Assembly (NCBI GenBank): GCA_963842975.1
Contig: CAWJIH010000009.1
Coordinates: 186,001-250,000, forward strand
Reading direction: 5' to 3'
Source of the DNA: JACJWR01 sp963842975
GTDB lineage: Bacteria; Actinomycetota; Actinomycetes; S36-B12; UBA10799
DNA length: 64,000 nucleotides
The notes beneath the pieces are model-generated. The model did not search any database. It saw nothing but the letters and a program-made list of their open reading frames with translations, and was not told the origin of the DNA. The number at the start of each line of letters is the position of its first letter. Position 1 is the first letter of the stretch. The translations under genes were made by a program, and so were the position numbers. Below, piece by piece: positions 1 through 8,947 of the stretch.

Positions 1-1
1 G

Positions 2-1519
2 GTTCCCGAGGCCGTGATCGCGATGCTGGCGTGCGCCCGACTCGGAGCAGTGCATTCGGTGGTATTTGGGGGTTTCGCGGCCGCCGAGCTCGCCGCCCGG
101 ATCGACGACGCCACACCTAAGGTGGTGGTCAGCGCCTCCTGCGGCATCGAACCGGCGCGGATCGTCGCCTACAAGCCGTTGCTCGACGAGGCACTGGCGC
201 AGAGCAGTCACGACGTAGATTCGGTCATCATCCTGCAGCGCCCGCAGTTGGCTGCACCGATGGGGGAGAAAGACGTCGACTGGGCAAGCGAGGAAGCTGC
301 TGCCGAACCCCATGATCCGGTTACCGTCGCCGCGACCGACCCGCTGTACATCCTCTACACCTCGGGCACGACCGGTAAACCCAAAGGTGTGGTGCGCGAC
401 AACGGCGGGCACGCGGTGGCCTTGCAGTGGAGCATGGGCAACATCTACGGCATCAAACCCGGCGACGTGTTTTGGGCCGCCAGCGATGTGGGCTGGGTCG
501 TGGGCCACTCCTACATCGTCTACGCGCCCTTGCTCGCTGGAGCCACGACCGTGCTGTACGAAGGTAAACCAGTGGGGACCCCGGATTCCGGCGCCTTTGG
601 TCGAGTGATCTCCGAACACCACGTGTCAGCTCTGTTCACAGCACCAACTGCCATGCGTGCGATCCGCAAGGAAGACCCCACCGGGGCGCTGATGAGTGGC
701 TACGACCTGAGTTCGCTGCAGGCGCTGTACCTGGCCGGGGAACGGCTCGACCCGGACACCTACCAGTGGTGCACCCAAACGCTTGGCGTGCCGGTGATCG
801 ACAACTGGTGGCAGACCGAGACCGGCTGGCCGATCGCGGCCAATCCACGCGGGCTGGAACTGTTGGCCATCAAACCCGGATCACCTGCGGTGCCCATGCC
901 CGGCTATGCGGTCGAAGTGGTGGATGGTTCCGGGAATCCGGTTGCTCCCGGGGAGGAAGGCAACATTGTGATTCGGTTGCCGCTGCCTCCCGGAACGCTT
1001 CCCACGCTCTGGCAGGACGACCGCCGCTACTTCGACGGCTACCTGGCTGCGTTCGAGGGCTACTACACCACCGGTGACGGCGGCTTCGTTGACACGGACG
1101 GCTACCTGCACATCTTGGGGCGCACCGACGACGTGATCAACGTGGCTGGACACCGGTTGTCCACCGGTGCGATGGAGGCCGTGGTCGGAGCGCATCCGGC
1201 GGTGGCCGAATGTGCCGTGATCGGGGTCCACGACTCGCTCAAAGGGCAAGTCCCGCGGGCCTTCGTGGTGTTGGCGGCCGGGGCGGAAACCACCCCGGAG
1301 GACGTGTCCCGCGAAATCATCGCCGCGGTCCGATCCGAGATTGGCCCGGTCGCGGCGCTGAAGTCAGTGGTGGTGGTGCCCGCGCTGCCCAAGACTAGGT
1401 CGGGCAAGATCCTCCGGCGCACCATGCGGGGCATCGCCGACGGACGTACGGAGCCAGTGCCGGGAACCATCGAAGACGCTTCCGTGCTTGATGCCATCGG
1501 TCCGCTGTTGGTCGGGTAG
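2..1519 (+). CDS. prpE: Propionyl-CoA/acetyl-CoA synthetase (AMP-forming), 5' truncated
   Basis: Adenylate-forming enzyme that activates propionate (or acetate) to the CoA thioester via an acyl-AMP. The reading frame is open from the first bases of the window, so the N-terminal part (about 120 residues by comparison with the usual ~630) lies upstream. Visible motifs are the P-loop-like YTSGTTGKPKG near base 355, the WWQTETGWP block near base 805 and the C-terminal PKTRSGKILRR with the acylation-site lysine. The string after the P-loop (VVRDNGGHAVAL) is typical of the PrpE branch rather than housekeeping Acs. No downstream operon partner: the next gene is on the opposite strand. Substrate is inferred from family resemblance; acetate or another short acid is possible. 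Confidence 0.88.
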   Translation, partial: VPEAVIAMLACARLGAVHSVVFGGFAAAELAARIDDATPKVVVSASCGIEPARIVAYKPLLDEALAQSSHDVDSVIILQRPQLAAPMGEKDVDWASEEAAAEPHDPVTVAATDPLYILYTSGTTGKPKGVVRDNGGHAVALQWSMGNIYGIKPGDVFWAASDVGWVVGHSYIVYAPLLAGATTVLYEGKPVGTPDSGAFGRVISEHHVSALFTAPTAMRAIRKEDPTGALMSGYDLSSLQALYLAGERLDPDTYQWCTQTLGVPVIDNWWQTETGWPIAANPRGLELLAIKPGSPAVPMPGYAVEVVDGSGNPVAPGEEGNIVIRLPLPPGTLPTLWQDDRRYFDGYLAAFEGYYTTGDGGFVDTDGYLHILGRTDDVINVAGHRLSTGAMEAVVGAHPAVAECAVIGVHDSLKGQVPRAFVVLAAGAETTPEDVSREIIAAVRSEIGPVAALKSVVVVPALPKTRSGKILRRTMRGIADGRTEPVPGTIEDASVLDAIGPLLVG

Positions 1520-1536
1520 TAGGCCAGGGCCGCCGG

Positions 1537-2683
1537 TCAACTCCAACTCCGCACCAACTGGCGGCTGACCAACGTTGGGGGCAGAAGTCGTGCCGCGGTG
1601 TTTCGGCCTGCAGAAGCAACTGGATTCGACCACTGCCCGACTCTCCCGAGGGCGCGGGCGGCCCGGACCACCGAAGTGGTCCGGTCGATCCGTCTCCGCT
1701 CATACTCCCGCAGCGCTGCCGGTCTGGTGCCGACATGTCGCACCGCGGCGGCCAGGGCGGCCGCGTCTTCGATTGCCTGGCAGGCACCTTGACCCAGATT
1801 CGGCGTCATCGGGTGCGCGGCGTCGCCGAGCAGGGTCACTCGGTCAACACCCCAGCGGGTCACCGGATCGCGGTCGCAGATGTCCGTGCGAAACACTGCC
1901 TCAGCAGGGGTTTCGGCAATTGCCTCCCGGACCTCGGCTGGAAAACCGTCGGCGGTCGCCCGCGCCGCCTGGTATGCGCCTCCGCCGTCCTGCCCATTCA
2001 GCCGGACCGTTGGCCACCAGAAACCAATAGAGCCTCTCGCCGTCGATGCCGCAGCCGCCGAATCGGACGCCACGCCCCCAATATTCACCAGCCCAGTCTG
2101 CGCTGAAGCTGGCCAGCGGACCGACTCCCCGCCAACAGAAGTAGCCCGAATAGACCGGAGCCGCGGGACCCAACAGCTCGGCCCGGATCGTGGAGTGCAG
2201 ACCGTCGGCGCCGACGATGACGTCGCCGCTGAAGCGCTCACCACTGGCCGTTTCCACGCTGCGACCGTCCGCACCGAGCGCCCGGATCGGCTGGTTGAGG
2301 TGAATCGTTTCAGCTCCCAGCGCGTCGAGCAGCAACCGCTGCAGGGTGGCGCGGTGAATGCCCAGGGCAGGGGCCCCCACCGCCTCGAACACGGCTGATC
2401 CCCGTTGGCGATTCAGCCCGACGAGCAATCTGCCAGAGGCATCGCGGATCTCCGCGCTGCGCAGCGGCTGGGCTGCTGCTTCGACCGCTGCGCCAAGGCC
2501 GAGCCAGCGCAAGGCTCGCACCGCGTTTGGTTGCAGCGTCAGGCCCGCTCCAACCGGATCCAGCGACGCGGACTGCTCCAGTACCGTCACCGCAACGTCG
2601 GCATGCTGCAGCGCAATGGCGGCGGCCAACCCTCCGATACCGGCGCCCACGACGATGGCAGATTCGGCGACAGCACGGTTCAT
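1537..2683 (-). pseudogene. FAD-dependent monooxygenase (UbiH/salicylate hydroxylase type), frameshifted
   Basis: Flavoprotein hydroxylase of the PHBH family. The N-terminal part (from ATG 2683) has the dinucleotide-binding fingerprint GAGIGGLAAAIAL and the internal DG motif GADGLHSTIR. The C-terminal part, in another frame, has the FAD-ribityl motif LLGDAAHPMTPNLGQG. The two halves join at about 1971-2000, where one extra base moves the frame. Combined they give roughly 380 residues, the normal family length, and no other damage is visible. A single-base sequence error is therefore at least as likely as a real pseudogene. Divergent from asnB. The aromatic substrate cannot be told from sequence. 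Confidence 0.8.
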
Positions 2684-2811
2684 GAGTTCCCCACCTTGTG
2701 AGCGATTCAGTCAAGTTGGCTCAGGCTAGTCGGTCCGCACGCCACCGGTCACCCGCTATGCAGCGTGGCGGCTCCCTCCCGGGCAGTGGCGCAGACCTAG
2801 ACTTACTCACC

Positions 2812-4752
2812 ATGTGTGGAATCGCAGGAGTCCTGGGCGACGAGCAATTCACCTCACCGGTTATTGGACCGATGCTGGACGTCATCACCCATCGCGGACC
2901 GGATGACCAAGGTCGGCTCACCACCCCTGGGTTCAGTTTCGGCATGCGCCGGCTCTCGATCATTGACGTGGCAGGTGGGCATCAACCCATCTGGAACGAA
3001 GATGAGACGGTCTGCATCGTCTTCAATGGTGAGATCTACAACTTCAAGGAGTTGCGCGAGGAACTGCTGGCGGCCGGCCACGTCTTCGCCACGAACACCG
3101 ATACCGAGGTGATCGTGCACCTCTACGAGGAAGTCGGGCGCCTCTCGCTTTCGGCCATGCTGAACAAACTCCGCGGCATGTTCGGGTTCGCCATCTACGA
3201 CGTCACCGAGAACAAGCTCATCCTGGCCCGCGATCAGTTCGGGATCAAGCCGCTGTACTTCCGCACCGAAGAGGTCGATGGTTCGGCGCGGCTGCGCGCG
3301 TTCGGGTCGGAGATCAAGAGTCTTCTGGAAGACCCGCGCTACACCCGTGAGGTCAACGACGAAGCCGTACGCCAGTACCTCTCCTTCCAATTCAACCCGC
3401 TCACCGACACCTTCTTCGTAGGTATCGAGCGCCTGCGTCCGGGCAGCTACGCGGTGGTAGACCTGGCCACTGGCAAGTTCGGAGTCAGCCGGTACTGGAC
3501 CTACGAATTTGCTCCCCCTTCCCACGAACAGCATGACGCGACTGAGTTGGCGACCGAGATCCACGACACCATGCGTGATTCGGTGGAGCACCACATGATC
3601 GCCGATGTTCCGGTGGGGGCGTTCCTCTCCGGTGGGGTCGACTCGGCAATCACTGTGACGCTCATCCAGGAGCAGCGCAAAGCACTCGGCCTCGACCCGG
3701 TCAAGACTTTCACCATCGGCTTCAACGAGGTGTCCGAACTCGCGGAGGCACGTGAGGTGGCGGAGCGAATCGGCAGCGACCATCACGAAATCATCGTTTC
3801 GATTGACGACTACCTCGAGGTACTGCCCAAAGTGGCGTGGTACTTCGATGAGCCGGTTGCGGACCCATCTGCGGTGTCGCTGTACTTCGTGGCCCGGGAA
3901 GCACGCAAACACGTCACGGTGGTGCTGTCCGGAGAAGGTGCCGACGAACTGTTCGGCGGCTACACGATCTACCGGGAGCCGCTGGCTCTGGCTCCGGTGG
4001 CGAAGAGCCCGAATTGGTTCCGTCGACGGGTGGTGGCGCCTTTGGTGGACGCCAAGCCCGAGTTCAAAGGCAAGGGATATCTGCGGCGGGCGATCACGCC
4101 CTTCACCGATCGCTACATCGGAAACGCCTACGTATTCAAGCCGGCTGAAGTCCGCCGGATCTGGCGTGGGCCTAACTCCAATCGGACGCACGAGCAGCCA
4201 GGTGCTGTGCTCGCAAGCGAAGTTCCGGGCTTTGAGGCGCAGTCCGAATCCCGCCGTATGCAGTTGGTGGACATGCACTATTGGCTGCCCGGAGACATCC
4301 TGGCCAAAGCCGACCGCATGACCATGGCCCACTCGCTGGAACTGCGGGTGCCCTACTTGGACATGGAGGTGGCGAAAGTCTCCGCTACGGTCCCCGATGA
4401 CCTCAAGTACCGCGACGGCACCACCAAGTGGATCCTGCGACGGGCCTTCGAATCGATCCTCCCGCAGGCGACGGCCGACCGTGCCAAACTGGGCTTCCCC
4501 ACGCCGGTGCGTCACTGGCTGACCAAGAACCCCGGGTGGTTCCGACAAACCATCACCACGAACCCCTACATTGCGTCACGATTCGACTTGGCGGAGATCG
4601 CGCAACTGTTCCGGGCTCACGCTGACGGCACCCAGGACAATGCCCGCAAGATCTACTTGCTGACGATGCTGGCGCTCTGGCACGACACCTACTTCGGCGA
4701 CCTCGCCGCGGCCAGTGCCGACGCCGAACCCGTGGAAGAACTGGCCTCCTGA
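2812..4752 (+). CDS. asnB: Asparagine synthetase, glutamine-hydrolysing
   Basis: Makes asparagine from aspartate, ATP and glutamine in the cytosol. The ATG at 2812 is chosen because it gives MCGIAG, placing the catalytic Cys at position 2 as required for the class II glutaminase domain (residues ~2-215). An upstream in-frame start would bury that cysteine. The synthetase domain follows, with the pyrophosphate-binding loop LSGGVDSA near residue 272 and the later LSGEGADELFGGY block. The 646-residue length fits the long actinobacterial AsnB form. It stands alone, divergent from the flavin monooxygenase. Related proteins sometimes amidate cell-wall or antibiotic precursors, so the exact acceptor is inferred. 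Confidence 0.93.
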   Translation: MCGIAGVLGDEQFTSPVIGPMLDVITHRGPDDQGRLTTPGFSFGMRRLSIIDVAGGHQPIWNEDETVCIVFNGEIYNFKELREELLAAGHVFATNTDTEVIVHLYEEVGRLSLSAMLNKLRGMFGFAIYDVTENKLILARDQFGIKPLYFRTEEVDGSARLRAFGSEIKSLLEDPRYTREVNDEAVRQYLSFQFNPLTDTFFVGIERLRPGSYAVVDLATGKFGVSRYWTYEFAPPSHEQHDATELATEIHDTMRDSVEHHMIADVPVGAFLSGGVDSAITVTLIQEQRKALGLDPVKTFTIGFNEVSELAEAREVAERIGSDHHEIIVSIDDYLEVLPKVAWYFDEPVADPSAVSLYFVAREARKHVTVVLSGEGADELFGGYTIYREPLALAPVAKSPNWFRRRVVAPLVDAKPEFKGKGYLRRAITPFTDRYIGNAYVFKPAEVRRIWRGPNSNRTHEQPGAVLASEVPGFEAQSESRRMQLVDMHYWLPGDILAKADRMTMAHSLELRVPYLDMEVAKVSATVPDDLKYRDGTTKWILRRAFESILPQATADRAKLGFPTPVRHWLTKNPGWFRQTITTNPYIASRFDLAEIAQLFRAHADGTQDNARKIYLLTMLALWHDTYFGDLAAASADAEPVEELAS

Positions 4753-4861
4753 AATTCCATGCCGTAGAGCGTGGGCTTGACGGCGCCGGAACCCAAATAG
4801 GGGTTGCTCGTTTCGACGACGACGAAAAGCAGCGTGGCAGTGATTGCGTCGAGCGGGACGG

Positions 4862-5233
4862 TCACCCTAGCGCCGCGTATTCCTCATCGGTCAAGAGCCG
4901 GGACCGGATGATGAACCTGTTTCCTGTGGGTGCTTCTAGGGAGAAGCCCGCGCCGCGGCCGGGAACCACGTCGATGGTGAGGTGGGTGTGTTTCCAGTAT
5001 TCGAATTGCGATGCGGACATCCACACATCGATCGCATCGATGCCGGCGATCGCCAGGGTGCCCCAGTGAACGTCGGCGCCCTCGGATACGACGAACTCCC
5101 CGGCCGGGTAACACATCGGCGACGAACCGTCGCAGCAGCCGCCGGATTGGTGGAACATCAAGGGCCCGTGCGCGGCCGCTAACTCGACCAACAGGTTGGC
5201 AGCCTCCGGGGTCACATCGACTCTGCTGATCAC
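4862..5233 (-). CDS. DUF779 family protein
   Basis: Small protein of 123 residues belonging to DUF779, a family usually found beside ExaC/AcoD aldehyde dehydrogenases, as here. The GTG at 5233 is chosen because AGGAGG sits six bases upstream; longer in-frame starts lack a ribosome site. Visible signature: GPLMFHQSGGCCDGSSPMC, a cysteine-rich stretch, followed by an acidic, aromatic segment. It lies 64 bp downstream of the dehydrogenase on the same strand, so the two are probably co-transcribed. No biochemical role is established; the paired cysteines suggest metal or redox chemistry, which is only inference. Confidence 0.85.
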   Translation of the reverse strand: MISRVDVTPEAANLLVELAAAHGPLMFHQSGGCCDGSSPMCYPAGEFVVSEGADVHWGTLAIAGIDAIDVWMSASQFEYWKHTHLTIDVVPGRGAGFSLEAPTGNRFIIRSRLLTDEEYAALG

Positions 5234-5297
5234 GTTCGTCCTCCTGCCTCGGGCCGCCCACGGATGATCCGTAGGCGGCCCGAAGGTGCTGGTCGGT

Positions 5298-6821
5298 TTA
5301 GAAGAAGCCGAGCTTGGTGGGGGAGTAGCTGACCAGCAGGTTCTTGGTCTGCTGGTAGTGCTCAAGCATGGCCAGGTGGTTCTCCCGGCCGATGCCGGAA
5401 CCCTTGTATCCGCCGAAGGCCGCGTGAGCTGGGTAGGCGTGGTAGTTGTTGGTCCACACCCGGCCCGCCTGGATCGCCCGGCCGGCCCGGTAGGCGGTGT
5501 TCATATCCCGAGTCCACACTCCTGCGCCAAGGCCGTAGAGCGTGTCGTTCGCGGTGTGGATGGCGTCGTCGTAGTCGGTGAACTGGGTCACCGAAACCAC
5601 CGGCCCGAAGATCTCCTCTTGGAAGATTCGCATCGAGTTTTGACCCTCGAAGATCGTAGGTGCCACGTAGTAGCCATCGGTGAGGTCGCCACCGAGGTCG
5701 ACGCGCTCGCCGCCGCACACCAGGCGTGCACCTTCGGCCTTGCCGATGTCGATGTAGCTGAGGATCTTCTCCAACTGGTCATTGCTGGCTTGTGCACCAA
5801 TCATTGTGTCGGTGTCCAGCGGGTTGCCCTGGATCACCGATTTGGTTCGCTCGGTTGCATCGGCGAGGAACTTCTCGAAGATGCTCTCTTGGATCAGCGC
5901 ACGGCTGGGGCAGGTGCACACCTCGCCCTGGTTGAGCGCGAACATTGTGAAGCCCTCCAGCGACTTGTCGTAGAAGTCGTCGTCCTTGGCAGCAATGTCC
6001 TCGAAGAAGATGTTCGGGCTCTTCCCGCCGAGTTCCAGGGTCACCGGAATGATGTTGGCGCTGGCGTACTGCATGATCAGTCGACCAGTTGTCGTTTCGC
6101 CGGTGAAGGCGATCTTGCGGATCCGGTTGCTGGACGCCAGCGGTTTGCCCGCCTCCACACCGAACCCGTTGACGATGTTGAGCACACCGGGTGGCAGCAG
6201 ATCTCCGACCAGGTCCATCAGCAGCATGATCGAAGCCGGGGTCTGCTCGGCGGGCTTGAGCACCACCGCGTTGCCCGCCGCCAGCGCCGGGGCCAACTTC
6301 CAGGTGGCCATCAGGATTGGGAAGTTCCAGGGGATGATTTGGCCGACAACGCCGAGCGGCTCGTGGAAGTGGTAGGCGATGGTGTCGTCGTCGACCTCGG
6401 AGATCGAGCCCTCTTGGGCCCGCAGCACGCCGGCGAAGTATCGGAAGTGGTCGATCGCCAGCGGAATGTCGGCGGCCATCGTCTCCCGGATGGGCTTGCC
6501 GTTCTCCCACGTCTCGGCCACGGCGAGCACCTCGAGGTTGTCCTCCATCCGGTCGGCGATCTTGTTCAGGATCACGGCGCGCTCGCTAGCCGAGGTCTTG
6601 CCCCAGGCAGGTGCCGCCGCATGTGCGGCGTCCAGGGCCAGTTCGATGTCCTCGGCGGTGCCGCGGGCGATCTCGCAGAACGGCTTGCCGTTGACCGGCG
6701 ACACGTTCTCGAAGTATTGACCCTTCACTGGGGCCACCCGCTGGCCGCCGATCCAGTTGTCGTAGCGGGACTTGTAGGCGACGACGCTGCCTTCGGTTCC
6801 GGGTGCTGCGTAGACGGTCAT
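5298..6821 (-). CDS. exaC: NAD+-dependent aldehyde dehydrogenase (ExaC/AcoD type)
   Basis: Oxidises aldehydes, typically acetaldehyde, to the acid with NAD. The ATG at 6821 is preceded by GAGGAG five bases upstream and gives 507 residues, the standard length. Visible motifs: PWNFPILMATWK (NAD-binding region), FTGETTTGR, LELGGKSPN with the general-base Glu, and GEVCTCPSRA with the catalytic Cys. The C-terminus ends in the ExaC-type YSPTKLGFF. It is followed by the DUF779 gene and preceded on the same strand by a GAF-domain regulator, the usual ethanol/acetoin-linked arrangement. A direct repeat in the 112-bp gap to the regulator gene is a plausible control site. Confidence 0.93.
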   Translation of the reverse strand: MTVYAAPGTEGSVVAYKSRYDNWIGGQRVAPVKGQYFENVSPVNGKPFCEIARGTAEDIELALDAAHAAAPAWGKTSASERAVILNKIADRMEDNLEVLAVAETWENGKPIRETMAADIPLAIDHFRYFAGVLRAQEGSISEVDDDTIAYHFHEPLGVVGQIIPWNFPILMATWKLAPALAAGNAVVLKPAEQTPASIMLLMDLVGDLLPPGVLNIVNGFGVEAGKPLASSNRIRKIAFTGETTTGRLIMQYASANIIPVTLELGGKSPNIFFEDIAAKDDDFYDKSLEGFTMFALNQGEVCTCPSRALIQESIFEKFLADATERTKSVIQGNPLDTDTMIGAQASNDQLEKILSYIDIGKAEGARLVCGGERVDLGGDLTDGYYVAPTIFEGQNSMRIFQEEIFGPVVSVTQFTDYDDAIHTANDTLYGLGAGVWTRDMNTAYRAGRAIQAGRVWTNNYHAYPAHAAFGGYKGSGIGRENHLAMLEHYQQTKNLLVSYSPTKLGFF

Positions 6822-6840
6822 GGGAACTCCTCGATCTGTG

Positions 6841-6907
6841 GTGTGGATCACACTTGGTGGTTGTGTGAACGAGACCGTAGACCGGCTGACGTTGCAGCGA
6901 CGTTGCA
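6841..6907 (-). promoter_or_regulatory. Putative control region of the aldehyde dehydrogenase operon
   Basis: Two features lie between the regulator stop and exaC. GACGTTGCA occurs twice in direct orientation at 6888-6896 and 6899-6907, an 11-bp period of about one helical turn. GTGTG-GAT-CACAC at 6841-6853 is a short perfect inverted repeat. Both are 20-90 bp upstream of the exaC start, where an activator would bind. Assignment to the adjacent GAF-type regulator is inference from position. Confidence 0.45.
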
Positions 6908-6933
6908 ATGGTTGCGAGATCTTCAGAGGTGGG

Positions 6934-8253
6934 CTAGCCGTAGAGGTGATTGAGTACGGCGATTCGGGCTTCGACAGCTGGCCGACGTGGTGACCGCGGT
7001 GGCAGCAGCGTCAAGGCTCGGCGCAGCAACTCAACATCGTTGCCGCCGTCGCCAGTGCTTGCGAAGGCCAGCACCGCATCGGCATCGTCGGTGGCCAAAG
7101 CTGCTCGCCGGATCCGCATGGTGGTATCGAATCTCACCTCGGCGATTGCTGGTGAATCCGATTGCGGAAGCACTGGTCCGGAGTACTTCCGCAGCGCCTG
7201 GGCCAGGTCGCCTTGTGAGACAAGAGTGATGACTTCGGAGAGGTCCGTTTCGATAGGTACTCCCAGTCGGTAGGGCCGGGAGAGCAGTGCGTCCGAGCCG
7301 AGCAGTCGCCGAAGTCTGGTCAGCTCCGCCCGAATCGTCACGGAAGGTACATCGTGCTCGTGCAGCAGACTGCCGAGGTGATCTGCGGACAGCCCGCGCG
7401 GGTGCATCGACAGCAGCAGCAACAGTTCGGAGTGTCGGGTGCTCAGGCGGGTGCGCTGGCCAGCTCGGATGAGGTCGGCGTGGTTGCGGCCCAGCACTTC
7501 CAGGCGCCATGGTGGGACGGGCTCGGGATCTGCACCAACGTTGAGTCGGACGCTGCCATCGGCCCGGTAGTGCACTGCCAGCAGCGTCGCCTCAGCCGCG
7601 GCGACAGTTGCCCGGACGAGTGCCAAGGACTGCCCGGACACTGTCTGTTCGTCACCGGTGACATCGATCACACCGATCACCGAGCCGTCGGTGGGGTTAT
7701 GCACCGGAACCGCGGTGCAACTCAGCGATTGCATCGTCGACACGAAATGCTCCGCCGCGAAGATCTGCACCGGTCGATCCAGCGCCAACGCGGTCCCCGG
7801 GGCGTTTGTTCCGATCGACGACTCCGACCACAGGGTGCCAGCGGCGAATCCCATGGCTTCAACTTCGCTGCGCCGACGCCGATCACCTTCCACCCAAAGC
7901 AGTCGACCGGTGGCATCGCCCACGGCCACCACATGCCCGGCCTCGCCGGCGGCCGTGGTGAGCAGGTCGCGGATCACCGGCAGCACCGACGACATCGGGT
8001 TGCGCTGCCGGGCTTCGGCCAACGCGGAGTCGGAGAGTACGAGAGGTGGTGCCGCCACCAGCGGATCCACTCCGTGGGTGGCCGAACGATGCCAGGAATC
8101 CAAGACCACGCTGCGGACGTTGTCGAGGCTGGTTCCCACGTTGCTGGTGAGGCCGGACACGAAAAGTTCGTGGGCTCGGCCCACTAACCGCCGGATCAGA
8201 TGGGGGTCATTGCCGTGGCCCAGCGCAGCTGCTCCGTTCAGTTGCTGCCCCAT
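6934..8253 (-). CDS. GAF-domain transcriptional regulator (AcoR-like, lacking AAA+ module)
   Basis: 439-residue regulator beginning at ATG 8253 (MGQQLNGAAAL). The N-terminal half contains an AcoR-type ligand-sensing region: SVVLDSWHRSATHGVDP, then a GAF domain with GTLWSESSIGTNAPGTAL and VIGVIDVTGDE at roughly residues 80-210. The C-terminal half has no sigma-54 interaction (AAA+) domain. Instead it carries a helical segment resembling a winged helix (residues ~270-350) and an arginine-rich tail. This architecture is common in actinobacteria next to ExaC-type aldehyde dehydrogenases and probably activates them in response to an alcohol or aldehyde. It ends 112 bp before exaC on the same strand. 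The ligand is unknown. Confidence 0.82.
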   Translation of the reverse strand: MGQQLNGAAALGHGNDPHLIRRLVGRAHELFVSGLTSNVGTSLDNVRSVVLDSWHRSATHGVDPLVAAPPLVLSDSALAEARQRNPMSSVLPVIRDLLTTAAGEAGHVVAVGDATGRLLWVEGDRRRRSEVEAMGFAAGTLWSESSIGTNAPGTALALDRPVQIFAAEHFVSTMQSLSCTAVPVHNPTDGSVIGVIDVTGDEQTVSGQSLALVRATVAAAEATLLAVHYRADGSVRLNVGADPEPVPPWRLEVLGRNHADLIRAGQRTRLSTRHSELLLLLSMHPRGLSADHLGSLLHEHDVPSVTIRAELTRLRRLLGSDALLSRPYRLGVPIETDLSEVITLVSQGDLAQALRKYSGPVLPQSDSPAIAEVRFDTTMRIRRAALATDDADAVLAFASTGDGGNDVELLRRALTLLPPRSPRRPAVEARIAVLNHLYG

Positions 8254-8385
8254 GCACGGAATGGTAGGCACGTAACCACGCGGAAGGCACGCGCTGCGCG
8301 GCAGCCACGCCCGTCCCGTCCCGGTCGCAAGGCTGATCGTGCCAACGCGCGTGCGTGCTGCACCCAGGGTCACTACCCTGCAGAA

Positions 8386-8934
8386 ATGCCGCGACCATCA
8401 GTGGACGACTTCACCGACGAGCGTTCGATGTTGATGTCGTTTTTGGACTTCCACCGCAAACTCGCCCGGCACCGGGTCGATTGTCTGTCCGACAGCCAGG
8501 CCAAGACACGGATGGTGTCGTCACTGACGACCCCGGCCGGGATCATCTCCCATCTGGCCTCAGTGGAGCGGTTCTGGTTCGTGCGTGTGCTCGACGGCCA
8601 GCCATGGACTCCTCCGTGGAGCAAAGACGACCCGGACGCGGCTTGGCGCGTCGAGGGTCTCTCGGTGGCCGACGTGCTCGCTGACTACAAGGCAGCGATT
8701 TCGGAAGCCAACGAAATCATCGCCCGCCACGATCTGAACGCTCGGGCAGATCAGGGCGCCAAGGTCGACGAGCACGTCACTTTACGCTGGATCCTGATCC
8801 ACATGATTGCCGAAACCTCGCAACACAATGGCCACCTCGACATCCTCTGTGAGCAGATCGCCAACGGGCACCCAGCGCTGGTTGACACCCGAGGTCGCGG
8901 CAGCCTGGGGCCCACCGCGGCATCGGCGTCCTGA
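8386..8934 (+). CDS. DinB superfamily protein (DUF664)
   Basis: 182-residue protein of the DinB/YfiT-like four-helix-bundle family, often called mini-circle or DUF664 proteins. ATG 8386 starts MPRPSVDDFTDERS. Metal-binding histidines expected for the fold are visible in ISHLASVERFW and near the C-terminus in ETSQHNGHLDIL. Homologues include thiol-dependent transferases that use bacillithiol or mycothiol, so a mycothiol S-transferase role is possible but not shown. It begins divergently from the GAF regulator. The next gene starts only 13 bp after its stop, so the two are probably co-transcribed. Confidence 0.8.
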   Translation: MPRPSVDDFTDERSMLMSFLDFHRKLARHRVDCLSDSQAKTRMVSSLTTPAGIISHLASVERFWFVRVLDGQPWTPPWSKDDPDAAWRVEGLSVADVLADYKAAISEANEIIARHDLNARADQGAKVDEHVTLRWILIHMIAETSQHNGHLDILCEQIANGHPALVDTRGRGSLGPTAASAS

Positions 8935-8947
8935 GGTAGGAGACGGT

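Noticed and set aside
2854..4548. Long minus-strand open frame (564 codons) opposite asnB
   Set aside because: asnB on the plus strand has full family motifs. The opposite frame has no recognisable domain and is a by-product of G/C-rich third positions.
5286..6953. Long plus-strand open frame (555 codons) opposite exaC
   Set aside because: The minus-strand aldehyde dehydrogenase is complete with all catalytic motifs. The opposite frame has no motif or ribosome site.
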